A stretch of DNA of 64,000 bases from Halalkalibacter suaedae (GCF_017939705.1 NZ_JAGKSQ010000008.1:106903-170902), one strand, 5' to 3'; shown: positions 52,703 through 61,735, counted from the first letter of the stretch. Program-made: numbers and translations. Notes: generated by a model from the sequence alone, not told the origin.

Positions 52703-54292
52703 TTAACGGATTGATTCTAAATACTCATTGTAAGTCATTTGCTTATCAATTAAACCATCAGCAGTTAATTCAATCACACGATTAGCAATTGACTCATTGA
52801 ATTGGTGATCGTGTGAACTGAAGATCATTGCACCCTTATAATTAATCAGACCGTTGTTAACCGCAGTGATTGACTCTAAATCAAGATGGTTTGTTGGTTC
52901 ATCAAGTAAAAGAACATTCGCTCCGCTTAACATCATTTTCGAAAGCATACAACGTACTTTCTCGCCACCAGAAAGAACATTTGCCTTCTTTTTCACTTCA
53001 TCTCCTGAGAAAAGCATTCTTCCTAAGAACCCACGTAGAAATGTATCACTATCATCTTCTGGAGAGTATTGACGAAGCCAATCAACTAGATTGAGATCAC
53101 TTCCTTCAAAATACTCTGAGTTATCCTTAGGAAAATAAGCTTGTGACGTTGTGATTCCCCACTTATAACTACCGCTATCTGGTTCCATCTCACCTGTAAG
53201 AATTTTAAACAAAGTTGTTTTTGCAATTTCGTCTGAACCAGCTAGGGAAATTTTGTCTTCTTTGTCCATTGTAAAGCTAACGTTATTTAACACTTTAACA
53301 CCATCAATTGTTTTGGTGATTCCTTCAACCGTCAAAACATCATTCCCAATCTCCCGTTCTGGTGAGAAATGAACGTAAGGATATTTTCGTGAAGAAGGGC
53401 GGATATCATCAAGTTCGATCTTATCAAGAAGCTTCTTACGAGATGTCGCTTGCTTGGATTTAGAAGCATTTGCACTAAATCTCGCGATAAATCCTTGTAG
53501 TTCTTTAATTTTTTCTTCTTTTTTCTTGTTTTGATCTTGAGCCATTCTTTGTGCCAATTGACTCGATTCGTACCAAAAATCATAATTTCCAACATAGATC
53601 TGAATCTTGCTAAAGTCTAAATCAGCAATATGAGTACAAACTTTATTTAAGAAGTAACGGTCATGGGAAACGACAATAACTGTATTCTCAAAATTAATAA
53701 GAAATTCTTCAAGCCAATCAATTGCCTTAATGTCCAAGTGGTTTGTCGGCTCATCAAGCAATAGAACGTCAGGCTCACCAAATAATGCTTGAGCAAGAAG
53801 AACCTTTACTTTGTCTCCACCTGTTAATTCAGCTAATTTCTTCGTATGTAGCTCTTCAGAAATACCAAGACCCTTTAAAAGAACTGCTGCTTCAGATTCT
53901 GCTTCCCAACCATTTAACTCGGCAAATTCACCTTCGAGCTCTGCTGCCTTCATTCCGTCTTCATCAGAAAACTCTTCTTTCATGTAAATCGCATCTTTTT
54001 CCTGCATGACCTGATACAGGCGTGGATGCCCCATAATGACCGTTGCCATTACTTCCATCTCTTCATACTCAAAATGGTTTTGCTTCAAGACAGCAAGGCG
54101 CTGACCTGGTTTCATGTGAACATCACCTTGTTGTGGCTCAATTTCACCTGAGAGGATCTTTAAGAAAGTTGACTTACCTGCACCATTTGCACCGATCAGA
54201 CCATAGCAATTACCTGGAGTAAATTTAATATTTACTTCGTCAAATAATTTGCGGTCTCCATATTGTAGTCCTACATTTGTAACTGTAATCAT
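52703..54292 (-). CDS. ABC-F family ATPase (YkpA/YbiT type)
   Basis: A 529-residue soluble protein with two ABC domains and no membrane region. Walker A motif 1 is GANGAGKST near residue 34, but domain 2 has a degenerate GSDEIAKTT near 345. Signatures ELTGGDKVKV (near 155) and VLSGGEKVRC (near 433), and Walker B LLLDEPTNHLD in both, are intact. A linker of about 80 residues with charged helices separates them. ABC-F proteins act on the ribosome. The unusual second Walker A is like that of the YbiT/YkpA subgroup. Start is ATG at 54292. Confidence 0.88.
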   Translation of the reverse strand: MITVTNVGLQYGDRKLFDEVNIKFTPGNCYGLIGANGAGKSTFLKILSGEIEPQQGDVHMKPGQRLAVLKQNHFEYEEMEVMATVIMGHPRLYQVMQEKDAIYMKEEFSDEDGMKAAELEGEFAELNGWEAESEAAVLLKGLGISEELHTKKLAELTGGDKVKVLLAQALFGEPDVLLLDEPTNHLDIKAIDWLEEFLINFENTVIVVSHDRYFLNKVCTHIADLDFSKIQIYVGNYDFWYESSQLAQRMAQDQNKKKEEKIKELQGFIARFSANASKSKQATSRKKLLDKIELDDIRPSSRKYPYVHFSPEREIGNDVLTVEGITKTIDGVKVLNNVSFTMDKEDKISLAGSDEIAKTTLFKILTGEMEPDSGSYKWGITTSQAYFPKDNSEYFEGSDLNLVDWLRQYSPEDDSDTFLRGFLGRMLFSGDEVKKKANVLSGGEKVRCMLSKMMLSGANVLLLDEPTNHLDLESITAVNNGLINYKGAMIFSSHDHQFNESIANRVIELTADGLIDKQMTYNEYLESIR

Positions 54293-54436
54293 TTATAAGT
54301 GAGCCTCCAATGTCCATAATCGAATGAATTATACCATTCATTATGGACAAAGGTATAGTGTTCTAGTAGTTTTTTTGATAATATGACAACTTTTTTATCT
54401 ACTCGACCATATCCGACAATCGTGGTACGATCAATT

Positions 54437-54694
54437 CTAAAGGAAAAAATAAACACCAAGTCCAGCGACGGCAGCAAGCATTACGACTGTTAGAAGCTTC
54501 GTTGATTTCATTGTATAATTTACGATGACGGCACCTAAAAGGATGGAAAAATAGATCGAATAATCTAAGGTAAATATACGTGTAGCTTCTAGGAAGCCTA
54601 CTTCTGTAAAGAGCCAAATTAACACAGGAGATATTGTTAATAATGACAAGATAATTACACATACCGTATTTTTTTGTTTCATTGACATATTCAA
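54437..54694 (-). CDS. Small three-helix membrane protein, unknown
   Basis: An 85-residue protein with three hydrophobic segments (about 12-30, 40-58 and 66-84). The start may be TTG 54694, which is 6 nt after GAGGTGA; ATG 54688 is also possible. A longer overlapping frame on the same strand is not supported by a ribosome site. Divergent from recQ. Function unknown. Confidence 0.6.
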   Translation of the reverse strand: MNMSMKQKNTVCVIILSLLTISPVLIWLFTEVGFLEATRIFTLDYSIYFSILLGAVIVNYTMKSTKLLTVVMLAAVAGLGVYFFL

Positions 54695-54774
54695 ATCTTT
54701 TCACCTCAATTGTAATCTTATTGTTAAGATATCCAAACTGTAACAGGAGCATTCATTAGAAAGGGGAGAACGTT

Positions 54775-56886
54775 TTGACAGAACTGTTTTCAAGGGCTAA
54801 GGAACAATTAAAGCAATTATTTGGCTATGAAACATTTCGTACAGGTCAGGAAGAAATTATTAAGAAGGTATTAGCTGGCGAGGATGCTCTCGGAATTATG
54901 CCAACAGGTGGGGGGAAATCAATCTGCTACCAAATTCCTGCCCTTATTCTACCTGGCGTTACCATCGTTGTTTCTCCTTTAATTTCATTAATGAAGGATC
55001 AAGTCGATGCATTGACTGAATTAGAGATTCCAGCAACGTATTTAAATAGTACTTTAACGGCAGTCGAGGAAAGAGAGCGGCAGGCTGACATTATTAATGG
55101 CAGCTACAAGCTTGTCTATATTGCACCAGAGCGCTTTGAGCAGCCGTCGTTTCAACAACTTCTTGCATCGATTCAATTGTCACTTATAGCAATTGATGAG
55201 GCACATTGTATGTCTCAATGGGGCCATGATTTTAGACCAAGCTATTTGCTTCTACCAAAATGGATCCAACGTCTACATGATAAGCCAACTGTCCTGGCGC
55301 TAACGGCAACAGCAACAACTCAGGTTCAGCAGGATCTGCAAGACTATTTACATATTGATGATCAGAACATTGTCGTAACTGGCTTCGCTAGAGAAAATTT
55401 ACAATTTCAAGTTAAGAAAGGAATTGATAAAAAACAATTTCTTCTGTCGTATATTTCTAGTAAAAAACAAGAGTCTGGTATCATTTACGCATCAACTAGA
55501 AAAGAAGTCGAATTAGTTGAGGAGTTACTATTAAAAAAAGGAATCAGTGTTACAAGCTATCATGGTGGGATGTCTGAGAAGGTTCGATCTGAGGCTCAGG
55601 AGGCATTTATCTATGATCGCTCGAAAGTAATTGTCGCAACAAATGCCTTTGGGATGGGAATAGATAAGTCGAATGTTAGGTATATTGTTCACTATAGCAT
55701 GCCTAGAACCATTGAAGCCTATTATCAAGAGGCCGGTAGAGCGGGGAGGGACGGAGAAGACAGTGAATGTGTGTTGCTTTTTTCGCCTCAAGATATTCGG
55801 ACACAATCGTTTTTAATCGAGCAATCAGACCGCGATACTGAGCGTCAAGAAATGGAGTTTCAAAAGCTTCAACAAATGACTGCCTTTTGCCATACAGAGA
55901 GATGCTTGCAACAATATTTATTGCATTATTTTGGTGATAAGACTATAGAAAAATGTGGTCGTTGTTCTAACTGTGTGCAAACAGGTAACAAAGTCGATCG
56001 GACGAAAGAAGCACAGATGGTATTTTCTTGTATAAAAAGAGTCAGAGAACGCTTTGGTAAAACGATCATTGCCCAAATTCTTGTAGGATCTTCCAGCCAA
56101 AAGATCACTCAGTTTGAGCTTAATAAGCTTCCGACATATGGATTGTTAAAGGATTGGACACAGAAGCAAATTGCCTCATTTATTGACCTTTTAACAGCAG
56201 AAGAATATATTTCACCAACAGGGAATTCCTATCCAACCTTATCCTTAACTGAGAAAGCTCTTTTTGTACTTAAAGGTGAAACAATTGTTGAGGTGTTGGA
56301 AACAATAGTTGAGAAGACACCAGAACAACAGGACGATGTGTTCGAAGCATTGCGGGAATTACGTACTAGGCTCGCTACAAGCCAAAGTGTTCCACCATAT
56401 ATGGTGTTCTCAGACCGGACCTTGAGAGAAATGAGTCAGTTTGTTCCTCAAACAGAAGAGGAATTCTTGCAAATCTCTGGGGTCGGTCAGCAGAAGTCTG
56501 ACAAATATAGTCAGGAATTCTTAAGTGTCCTTCAAACCTACGCCGATAAAAAACCGGATGGTGTTAGCGCAAGTATCACTCCAGTTGACAAGCCCAAAGC
56601 AACAAAAGGAAAGTATTTAGAAACAGCTCACCACCTTAAAAACGTTGAAAGTATTTCCGACTTAGCCAGTCAGCTAAATTTAACTGAAAGAACGGTTATT
56701 AACCATCTTATTAGGGCACATCAAGAAGGTATAGAATTGAACTTGGCGAATTATGTTGACGAAGAAAACATCGTGTTAATTCAGCGTGTCGCTGAAGAAG
56801 TTGGGACCGAGCGTCTGCGTCCTATCAAAGATGCTTTACCTGAACATATCTCTTATCAAGATATTCGATTTACGTTAGGTATATAG
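54775..56886 (+). CDS. recQ: ATP-dependent DNA helicase RecQ
   Basis: A 703-residue 3'-5' helicase. The DEAD domain (about 25-195) has PTGGGKSICYQ (Walker A) and IDEAHCMSQWGHDFRP. The helicase C domain (about 215-345) has QEAGRAGRDG. Then come the RQC zinc site (Cys in FCHTERC and CGRCSNC near 370-400), an HRDC domain (about 510-585) and a C-terminal helix-turn-helix segment. This makes a full-length RecQ of the longer Bacillus type. Start TTG with GGGGAG. Acts in recombination and repair. Confidence 0.95.
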   Translation: MTELFSRAKEQLKQLFGYETFRTGQEEIIKKVLAGEDALGIMPTGGGKSICYQIPALILPGVTIVVSPLISLMKDQVDALTELEIPATYLNSTLTAVEERERQADIINGSYKLVYIAPERFEQPSFQQLLASIQLSLIAIDEAHCMSQWGHDFRPSYLLLPKWIQRLHDKPTVLALTATATTQVQQDLQDYLHIDDQNIVVTGFARENLQFQVKKGIDKKQFLLSYISSKKQESGIIYASTRKEVELVEELLLKKGISVTSYHGGMSEKVRSEAQEAFIYDRSKVIVATNAFGMGIDKSNVRYIVHYSMPRTIEAYYQEAGRAGRDGEDSECVLLFSPQDIRTQSFLIEQSDRDTERQEMEFQKLQQMTAFCHTERCLQQYLLHYFGDKTIEKCGRCSNCVQTGNKVDRTKEAQMVFSCIKRVRERFGKTIIAQILVGSSSQKITQFELNKLPTYGLLKDWTQKQIASFIDLLTAEEYISPTGNSYPTLSLTEKALFVLKGETIVEVLETIVEKTPEQQDDVFEALRELRTRLATSQSVPPYMVFSDRTLREMSQFVPQTEEEFLQISGVGQQKSDKYSQEFLSVLQTYADKKPDGVSASITPVDKPKATKGKYLETAHHLKNVESISDLASQLNLTERTVINHLIRAHQEGIELNLANYVDEENIVLIQRVAEEVGTERLRPIKDALPEHISYQDIRFTLGI

Positions 56887-56961
56887 ACTATTGTTTTTCA
56901 GTTTAAGATGTCTATGTTATAGTTATTCTTAAAGAAGAATGAAACAAAAGGGAGAGCAACA

Positions 56962-57810
56962 ATGACAATAAAAATCGTTACTGATTCAACATCTGATCTA
57001 TCAAAAGACTTGATTGAAAAATATGATATTGAAGTAGTTCCATTATCTATTGCAATTAACAATGAAACGTATCTTGACGGAATTGATATTACGAAGAAGC
57101 AATTTCTAGAATTACTAACGACTTCAGATGAATTACCAAAAAGCTCACAACCGTCATCTGGTTCATTTGTAGAAACATACGAACGCTTATTAGCCGAGCC
57201 TGGGACAAGCCATGTCATTTCAATTCATTTGACTGAAGGGATGAGTGGAACGGTTAATTCTGCACAAGCTGCCGCTGATATTGTTGGTGACAAAGTAACC
57301 GTTATAAATTCGAAATACATCTCGCATGCGTTGGCCTTTCAGGTAATTGAGGCTGCAAAGATGGCTCAAGAAGGGAAAGACATTCCTGAAATTATCAAGC
57401 ATCTAGATAATGTACGTGAGAACACATCACTCTACATTATGGTCGATACATTAGAGTACCTAGTAAAGGGAGGGCGAATTGGACGTGGTAAGGCGTTTCT
57501 CGGTTCCCTACTAAAAATTAAGCCAGTTGCTTCACTTGCAGATGGTGTTTATACACCTGTCACAAAGGTGAGAACCTATGTACAATTAATTGACTATCTT
57601 AAAAAGCAATTTATTGAAGAAACAGAAGGGAAAGAGGTACAAGCGATTGGGATCGCCCAGGTTGATGCAGAAAGTCTCGCTAATAGAGTAAAGGATGCGA
57701 TTCAACAAATTAAAAATATTCCTGTTACAATAAGTGAAACCTCGCCAATTATTAGTACACATACAGGTCCAGGGGCTCTTGCACTCATGTACTTCACAAA
57801 AAACAAGTAA
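56962..57810 (+). CDS. DegV family fatty-acid-binding protein
   Basis: A 282-residue two-domain protein. The DegV motifs are clear: IVTDSTSDLS near residues 4-13, the lipid-head contact SSQPSSGSFVETY near 61-73, HLTEGMSGTVNSA near 91-103, and the C-terminal STHTGPGALALMYF near 264. It binds a fatty acid between its domains and can deliver fatty acids to FakA-type kinase. GGGAGAG precedes the ATG. It is 76 bp after recQ and 14 bp before the YtxJ gene, likely one transcript with the latter. Confidence 0.9.
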   Translation: MTIKIVTDSTSDLSKDLIEKYDIEVVPLSIAINNETYLDGIDITKKQFLELLTTSDELPKSSQPSSGSFVETYERLLAEPGTSHVISIHLTEGMSGTVNSAQAAADIVGDKVTVINSKYISHALAFQVIEAAKMAQEGKDIPEIIKHLDNVRENTSLYIMVDTLEYLVKGGRIGRGKAFLGSLLKIKPVASLADGVYTPVTKVRTYVQLIDYLKKQFIEETEGKEVQAIGIAQVDAESLANRVKDAIQQIKNIPVTISETSPIISTHTGPGALALMYFTKNK

Positions 57811-57823
57811 AGGTGTGATGACA

Positions 57824-58156
57824 ATGAATCAATTAGTAGAACTAACATCAGTTGATCAGTGGAACGATCTTTATCAAAGTGGACAAGCAGTGCTGTTATT
57901 AAAGCATAGTACAACATGCCCAATTAGTGCAGAAGCTCATAAGCAATTTGAAGCATTCCGTGAAAGCTATGAGGGGGACAATTTAACGTTTGGTATCGTC
58001 AAAGTAATCGAAGAACGCCCTGTTTCAAATCAGATTGCTGAAGATGTCCAAATAAAGCATGAATCTCCTCAGTGCTTCTACATAAACAATCAACGGGTTA
58101 GCTGGTCAGCCTCGCACTGGTCGATTACTAGAAAAGCAATTGAAGCAGCATTATAA
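57824..58156 (+). CDS. ytxJ: Bacillithiol-system monothiol protein YtxJ
   Basis: A 110-residue thioredoxin-fold protein. The active segment is TCPISAEAH near residues 31-39, a single-Cys (monothiol) site typical of the YtxJ bacilliredoxin group, with a cis-Pro in SPQCFY near 86 and a second Cys there. It is expected to bind or de-bacillithiolate protein thiols, but activity is not shown here. AAAGGTGTG precedes ATG 57824. A longer frame starting within degV is rejected. Confidence 0.85.
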   Translation: MNQLVELTSVDQWNDLYQSGQAVLLLKHSTTCPISAEAHKQFEAFRESYEGDNLTFGIVKVIEERPVSNQIAEDVQIKHESPQCFYINNQRVSWSASHWSITRKAIEAAL

Positions 58157-58165
58157 GAAATAACC

Positions 58166-58212
58166 AAAAAAGAAGTCAACCCAGTTTAGTTCTGAGTTGA
58201 CTTCTTTTTTTT
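58166..58212. terminator. Terminator of degV-ytxJ, bidirectional
   Basis: AAAAAAGAAGTCAACCCAG (58166-58184) pairs with CTGAGTTGACTTCTTTTTT (58192-58210) except at one position. The minus-strand small ORF ends within its left arm region. Confidence 0.88.
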
Positions 58213-58302
58213 ACTTGTTTTTGCCATTTGAATATAGGTGAAGATTAAACAGCTTGTACCTAGAATAGAACAAATGTATTGTAAAATCCGCATTGTTTCC
58301 AC
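58186..58302 (-). CDS. Small single-helix membrane peptide, 38 residues
   Basis: On the minus strand AAGGAGGGTGATTAA precedes a GTG start (58302), a near-perfect ribosome site. The peptide is GTG-coded METMRILQYICSIL, then a hydrophobic helix to TYIQMAKT, and a basic KKKK tail. This is the look of a small membrane protein with the basic end inside. It is too short for ordinary gene finders. Its stop codon lies in the degV-ytxJ terminator. No function known. Confidence 0.58.
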   Translation of the reverse strand: METMRILQYICSILGTSCLIFTYIQMAKTSKKKKSTQN

Positions 58303-58464
58303 TTAATCACCCTCCTTATTTAATTGCTGATACCTTATTTTGTGACCTTTTCTCTGATTCATTCGTTAAATTCTTAGTGACACTCCGCAAAAATAGTTGA
58401 AAGATAGATTAGAGTGATTAGTTTTGCTTATATGGTATAGTTTTTGCAAAGGGCGTGACTGCAA

Positions 58465-59491
58465 TTGACAAAGAACAAATTACTGTTAATTTGTTTTGTC
58501 ATGATTGGACTTAGTCTTTTTTCTATTTATAAGGGTATAAATACAGAAGATACAATTGTTGAAGAACTGAATCAAGAAAAAATTGGTGAACAATGGCAGG
58601 ATCCTACTGAGGATGCCATTCTAGTCCCCGAAATAACAAAGGAACAATGGACTCTACATACAGAGGCAATGATGCCAGAATTAAAATGGGCACGTGAACT
58701 TAAATTAACCGAGACAGTTGATGAAAAATGGATGATCAATGGAACAGATCAAACCTTGAAAATCGAAGAAATTTGAAATTTGGCACACTCATGATACGGT
58801 AAACATTTTTTTAGTATTGGTATAAAAATACATTACATATAGGACCTGCTTATTCGTACATAACACTGAGTAATACATCTACAGCAATTGAAAGTGTCGA
58901 ATTTGAACTTGAAAGTAGCGATTTTTCAAGTGGTACACATTTTAACTATTATAATAATAATGCTCGAGTCTCATTCGATCCTTTTGATGAACAACCACAG
59001 GATTTGAAAATGAATATTCTTAGTATGGCTGTAATGAGTAACAAGCAGATTGAGTTTAACTTACCTATTAAATCAATGGAAGAAAGCAATCAAAGTCTTC
59101 TGTTAGAGCCGATTTATATTGAAGATCAGATCGAAGCTAACGTTAGTATTTTACCTCCTGGTGGAAATGTTCTTAAATGGGGAATTCAATTTGAGAACAC
59201 AAATGGTCAGCCAACAGGAAAGAACTTAAAGGCAATCCCGTTTCATATAGCTAGCACCTATTTTGAAGCTGAGCTGAGACAACCAAATCTAATGAGCTTT
59301 TTTAACTTAGAAGGAGAACAACTAGAACTCGATTTCAATGAGATTAGCGGAGACAATCATACTATGACTTTCTTCATGAATGTCGGTTCCATTGAAGAAG
59401 AAGAGGTCGAAGTAACCATTGAAACCTACTTTATGAGGTGCCAGTAAATAAAACAATTGAATTTGATTTCCATGAAAAAAAGAATGAATAG
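58465..59491 (+). pseudogene. Frameshifted gene for an exported protein, DUF4179/DUF5643-like end
   Basis: An N-terminal part (58465-58776) begins MTKNKLLLICFVMIGLSLFS with one membrane segment. It is cut by a 7-nt tandem duplication GAAATTT (58768-58774 and 58775-58781). Removing one copy restores EEIWHTHDTVNIFLV. A second shift near 58815-58820 leads into KNTLHIGPAYSYITLSN and the long part to 59447 (start 59004 in a truncated reading). A third shift near 59431 would give YEVPVNKTIEFDFHEKKNE to TAG at 59491. The layout resembles anti-sigma-factor-like exported proteins; I am not sure of the family. Three lesions make sequencing error less likely than decay. Confidence 0.72.
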
Positions 59492-59532
59492 ATCCACAAA
59501 TTCAGTCGCACGCTAAGCTTGAGGTGAAGCGA

Positions 59533-60000
59533 ATGAATCGTCCAATGATCACTGCATTAGCAACAATCGGAATAGCACAATCACTAAAAATCCCAATAAA
59601 AAAAGCAGAAACAGGTGAGTGGGATCTCGGGATGTTCTTTGAAACAGGAGGAATGCCAAGTTCACATTCAGCAGGTGTTACATCGCTTGCTACATATGTA
59701 GCTTTGAAAAAAGGAGTACCATCTGTTGATTTTGCCTTGTCAACGGTATTTGGTTTAATTGTTATGTATGATGCACAAGGGATCCGAAGACAGACCGGTG
59801 AGTTGACAATCAAGGTTAATGAAATGGATGAAGAACTTGAGCGGTTATCTGGAATGCATGCGGGAGTGAATCATCAAGAGAAACAAATTCGATTAAGAGA
59901 ACGTCTTGGCCATATGCCTGAAGAAGTTGTTGGCGGTGCCTTACTAGGAGTCTTAACCGGAACCCTTAGTTATTTGTTATCGGGAAATTCAAGAAATTAA
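59533..60000 (+). CDS. yuiD: YuiD-type divergent PAP2 family protein
   Basis: A 155-residue membrane protein of the DUF212 (acid phosphatase/haloperoxidase-related) family. It has TGGMPSSHSAGVTSLATYVA near residues 36-55 with the PSSH motif, VMYDAQGIRRQTG near 77, and a GHMPEEVVGGALLGV near 128-142. These mirror PAP2 active site residues but no activity is established. ATG 59533 follows TTGAGGTGAAG; the GTG 9 nt earlier overlaps the site. Four hydrophobic segments are likely. Confidence 0.85.
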   Translation: MNRPMITALATIGIAQSLKIPIKKAETGEWDLGMFFETGGMPSSHSAGVTSLATYVALKKGVPSVDFALSTVFGLIVMYDAQGIRRQTGELTIKVNEMDEELERLSGMHAGVNHQEKQIRLRERLGHMPEEVVGGALLGVLTGTLSYLLSGNSRN

Positions 60001-60070
60001 ATTGAAACCATTTTAACTCTTTTTTCGTTCCATATATGTCCAGTAATAAGACATATTGGAGGGAATGTAG

Positions 60071-60775
60071 ATGAATCGTTTATTCATGATAAGTATAAGC
60101 AGTCTTACAGCAATGCTATTTATTACAGCTTGTGGAGCATCGACGACTTCAGATTCTCCTGAAGAGGAGATCATTGATCATTCGGAAGAAGAAGAGACTG
60201 ATGGTGATAAGCAGAATGACAAAACTACTGATCAAGATGTCAGTGAAGATTTAGTTGATAATGAGACCGAAAAAGAAAAAGCTGGTTCGGAAACCTCAGG
60301 TGAGAAAGATAGTCAGCCGTCTAAGAAAAAAGATATTCCTGTTAAGGTTGAAGGCGAAGTCGAGATGAGGCCAGCTCAGTTTCATCGGAGCGGACTTGGC
60401 TATTCAATCTATGTTCTTGATGATTATACATTAGCAAGTGAAGAACCGAATCGAGATGTTATCCTGGCAAATTATGATCAATCCTTCTTTACTCGTGTTA
60501 TCGTACACGGGGAAGGAGCTGATCCTCTTCAATTAAAAGAGAATCATATTAGCAATAAGACAGCTGAGATTCAAGAAGTCGAAGTCCCGTTAGAGGACGT
60601 CGAATTCTCCTTATTTGAGGAAGTAGAAAGTGAAGATGGGAAAACAGCCATTTACTATGTTGCAAAGAAGTATAATGATACGCTGATTGAATTTACATTG
60701 TTTTTACCGGTAGAAGAGGCCATTGAGGGAATTGAACCGAGTATGTGGTCAATGATCAGTACAATTGGGTTTTAG
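60071..60775 (+). CDS. Acidic lipoprotein, unknown
   Basis: A 234-residue exported lipoprotein. The signal peptide ends in a lipobox ITAC near residue 21, followed by about 75 residues of extremely acidic and Ser-rich linker (EEEIIDHSEEEETDGDKQND). The folded domain (about 98-234) has YSIYVLDDYTLASEEPNRD, then ILANYDQSFFTRVIV and a closing MWSMISTIGF. It is on the outer face of the membrane. I do not recognise the domain. GGAGGGAATG precedes the ATG and a terminator follows. Confidence 0.72.
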   Translation: MNRLFMISISSLTAMLFITACGASTTSDSPEEEIIDHSEEEETDGDKQNDKTTDQDVSEDLVDNETEKEKAGSETSGEKDSQPSKKKDIPVKVEGEVEMRPAQFHRSGLGYSIYVLDDYTLASEEPNRDVILANYDQSFFTRVIVHGEGADPLQLKENHISNKTAEIQEVEVPLEDVEFSLFEEVESEDGKTAIYYVAKKYNDTLIEFTLFLPVEEAIEGIEPSMWSMISTIGF

Positions 60776-60831
60776 GCTGATTCTGAAGTTAATTTAATTC
60801 CATTTTAAAAACCTATTTTTAAAATATCTAT

Positions 60832-60875
60832 AAAAGTCTCGCATCGGTTTACTGAACTGGTGAGAGGCTTTTTTC
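60832..60875 (+). terminator. Terminator of the acidic lipoprotein gene
   Basis: AAGTCTCGCA (from 60834) pairs with TGAGAGGCTT (60861-60870) over a long stem, then TTTTC. Confidence 0.75.
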
Positions 60876-60960
60876 ATTTTGAAATGGTTAAGTGATAGAT
60901 AGGGAAAAGACACAAGTTTTCTATAACTAGTTTTAAGCCCTTCCATTATAAGAGATGAAT

Positions 60961-60969
60961 CATAGGATA
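60961..60969 (+). promoter_or_regulatory. Possible sigma-K -10 element of the first yjcZ gene
   Basis: CATAGGATA matches the sigma-K -10 pattern CATANNNTA. It lies 31 bp upstream of the start codon. The -35 is not obvious. The second copy has CACAGGATA at the same place. Confidence 0.35.
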
Positions 60970-60999
60970 ACTTAGAACAATCACAGGAGGTGAAAGTTC

Positions 61000-61107
61000 A
61001 TGAGTTATGCAGGAGGATTCGGTGGTAGCAACGGGTTCGTTCTACTAGTCGTTCTGTTCATTTTATTAATTATTGTTGGTAGTAATTATCCAATGGGACA
61101 ATTTTAA
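61000..61107 (+). CDS. YjcZ family sporulation protein, copy 1
   Basis: A 35-residue peptide with AGGAGGTG 8 nt before the ATG. It starts MSYAGGFGGSNGFVLLVV and has a single hydrophobic helix (about residues 13-27) and a short NYPMGQF tail. YjcZ peptides are small hydrophobic proteins of the spore. It is too short for most gene callers. Copy 2 lies 464 bp downstream with nearly the same N-terminal 27 residues. Confidence 0.85.
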   Translation: MSYAGGFGGSNGFVLLVVLFILLIIVGSNYPMGQF

Positions 61108-61177
61108 TTTGGTAGTTAATTAGTAGAAATGGATAACTAACACAATAATAGGTTGATATGCATGGGGTAACTCCTAC

Positions 61178-61216
61178 ACCGAACAAACTACTGCAATGGT
61201 TTGTTCGGTTTTATTT
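61178..61216 (+). terminator. Terminator of yjcZ copy 1
   Basis: ACCGAACAAAC (61178-61188) pairs perfectly with GTTTGTTCGGT (61199-61209), then TTTATTT. Confidence 0.85.
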
Positions 61217-61310
61217 GTAATTAGTAATTTAAAATAAATGAAGGGTTTTCGTTTATAGAATTAGAAGACGGATAACTATTTTACTATTTTTTGTTTAAAA
61301 GCCCTCTCAA

Positions 61311-61376
61311 AATAGTAGAAGTAACATATGGTATAAGTAAGCCGCCAACTTATCCAGCATCATATCCTGTAGCATA
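61311..61376 (+). pseudogene. Possible remnant of a small Tyr/Pro-rich spore-coat ORF
   Basis: In the gap 61108-61570, one frame reads IVEVTYGISKPPTYPASYPVA and ends in TAA at about 61374. The tail is rich in Tyr, Pro and Ala like small coat proteins, but there is no start codon or ribosome site. It is followed by a good terminator, which suggests a gene once ended here. Weak evidence. Confidence 0.3.
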
Positions 61377-61406
61377 AAAGGATCATTTTGCATCTCCTTA
61401 ACGGAC

Positions 61407-61438
61407 AAAAGAGTCTCTAAAGTAGAGGCTCTTTTTTA
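61407..61438 (+). terminator. Terminator after the coat-ORF remnant
   Basis: AAAAGAGTCTCT (61407-61418) pairs with AGAGGCTCTTTT (61424-61435), then TTA. Confidence 0.8.
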
Positions 61439-61570
61439 TGCCCTTGAAGAGTTATTGGTTTCTCCTCTTTGGTCTATAGTGAGTTTTGGAAGATTAGTAG
61501 ACGAATGCTATAGCGAATATAAGATCCGTTCACAGGATAACGAAGAACAGTCACAAGGAGGTGAAGGTTC

Positions 61571-61690
61571 ATGAGTTATGCAGGAGGATTCGGAGGCAGT
61601 AATGGTTTCGTCCTACTAGTGGTTCTATTCATCTTGTTGATCATCGTTGGTAACAACTATCCGATGGGTCAAACTGGGTTCGGTGCTTAA
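61571..61690 (+). CDS. YjcZ family sporulation protein, copy 2
   Basis: A 39-residue peptide with AAGGAGGTGAAGG just upstream of the ATG. The first 27 residues are the same as those of copy 1; then it reads GNNYPMGQTGFGA. The shared upstream segment (AGGATAAC, AGAACA, TCACA, AGGAGGTGAA) shows the duplication includes the leader. Single hydrophobic helix. Spore-related role by family. Confidence 0.85.
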   Translation: MSYAGGFGGSNGFVLLVVLFILLIIVGNNYPMGQTGFGA

Positions 61691-61699
61691 TTAGTCAGT

Positions 61700-61735
61700 A
61701 ATCCCCATATGTTTATGACATATGGGGATTTATAA
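61700..61735 (+). terminator. Terminator of yjcZ copy 2
   Basis: AATCCCCATATG (61700-61711) pairs perfectly with CATATGGGGATT (61719-61730), then TATAAT. Confidence 0.7.

Noticed and set aside
58465..59491. Recoding of the TGA at 58774 as selenocysteine
   Set aside because: The TGA results from a 7-nt duplication, the frame after it is not continued, and no suitable hairpin follows.
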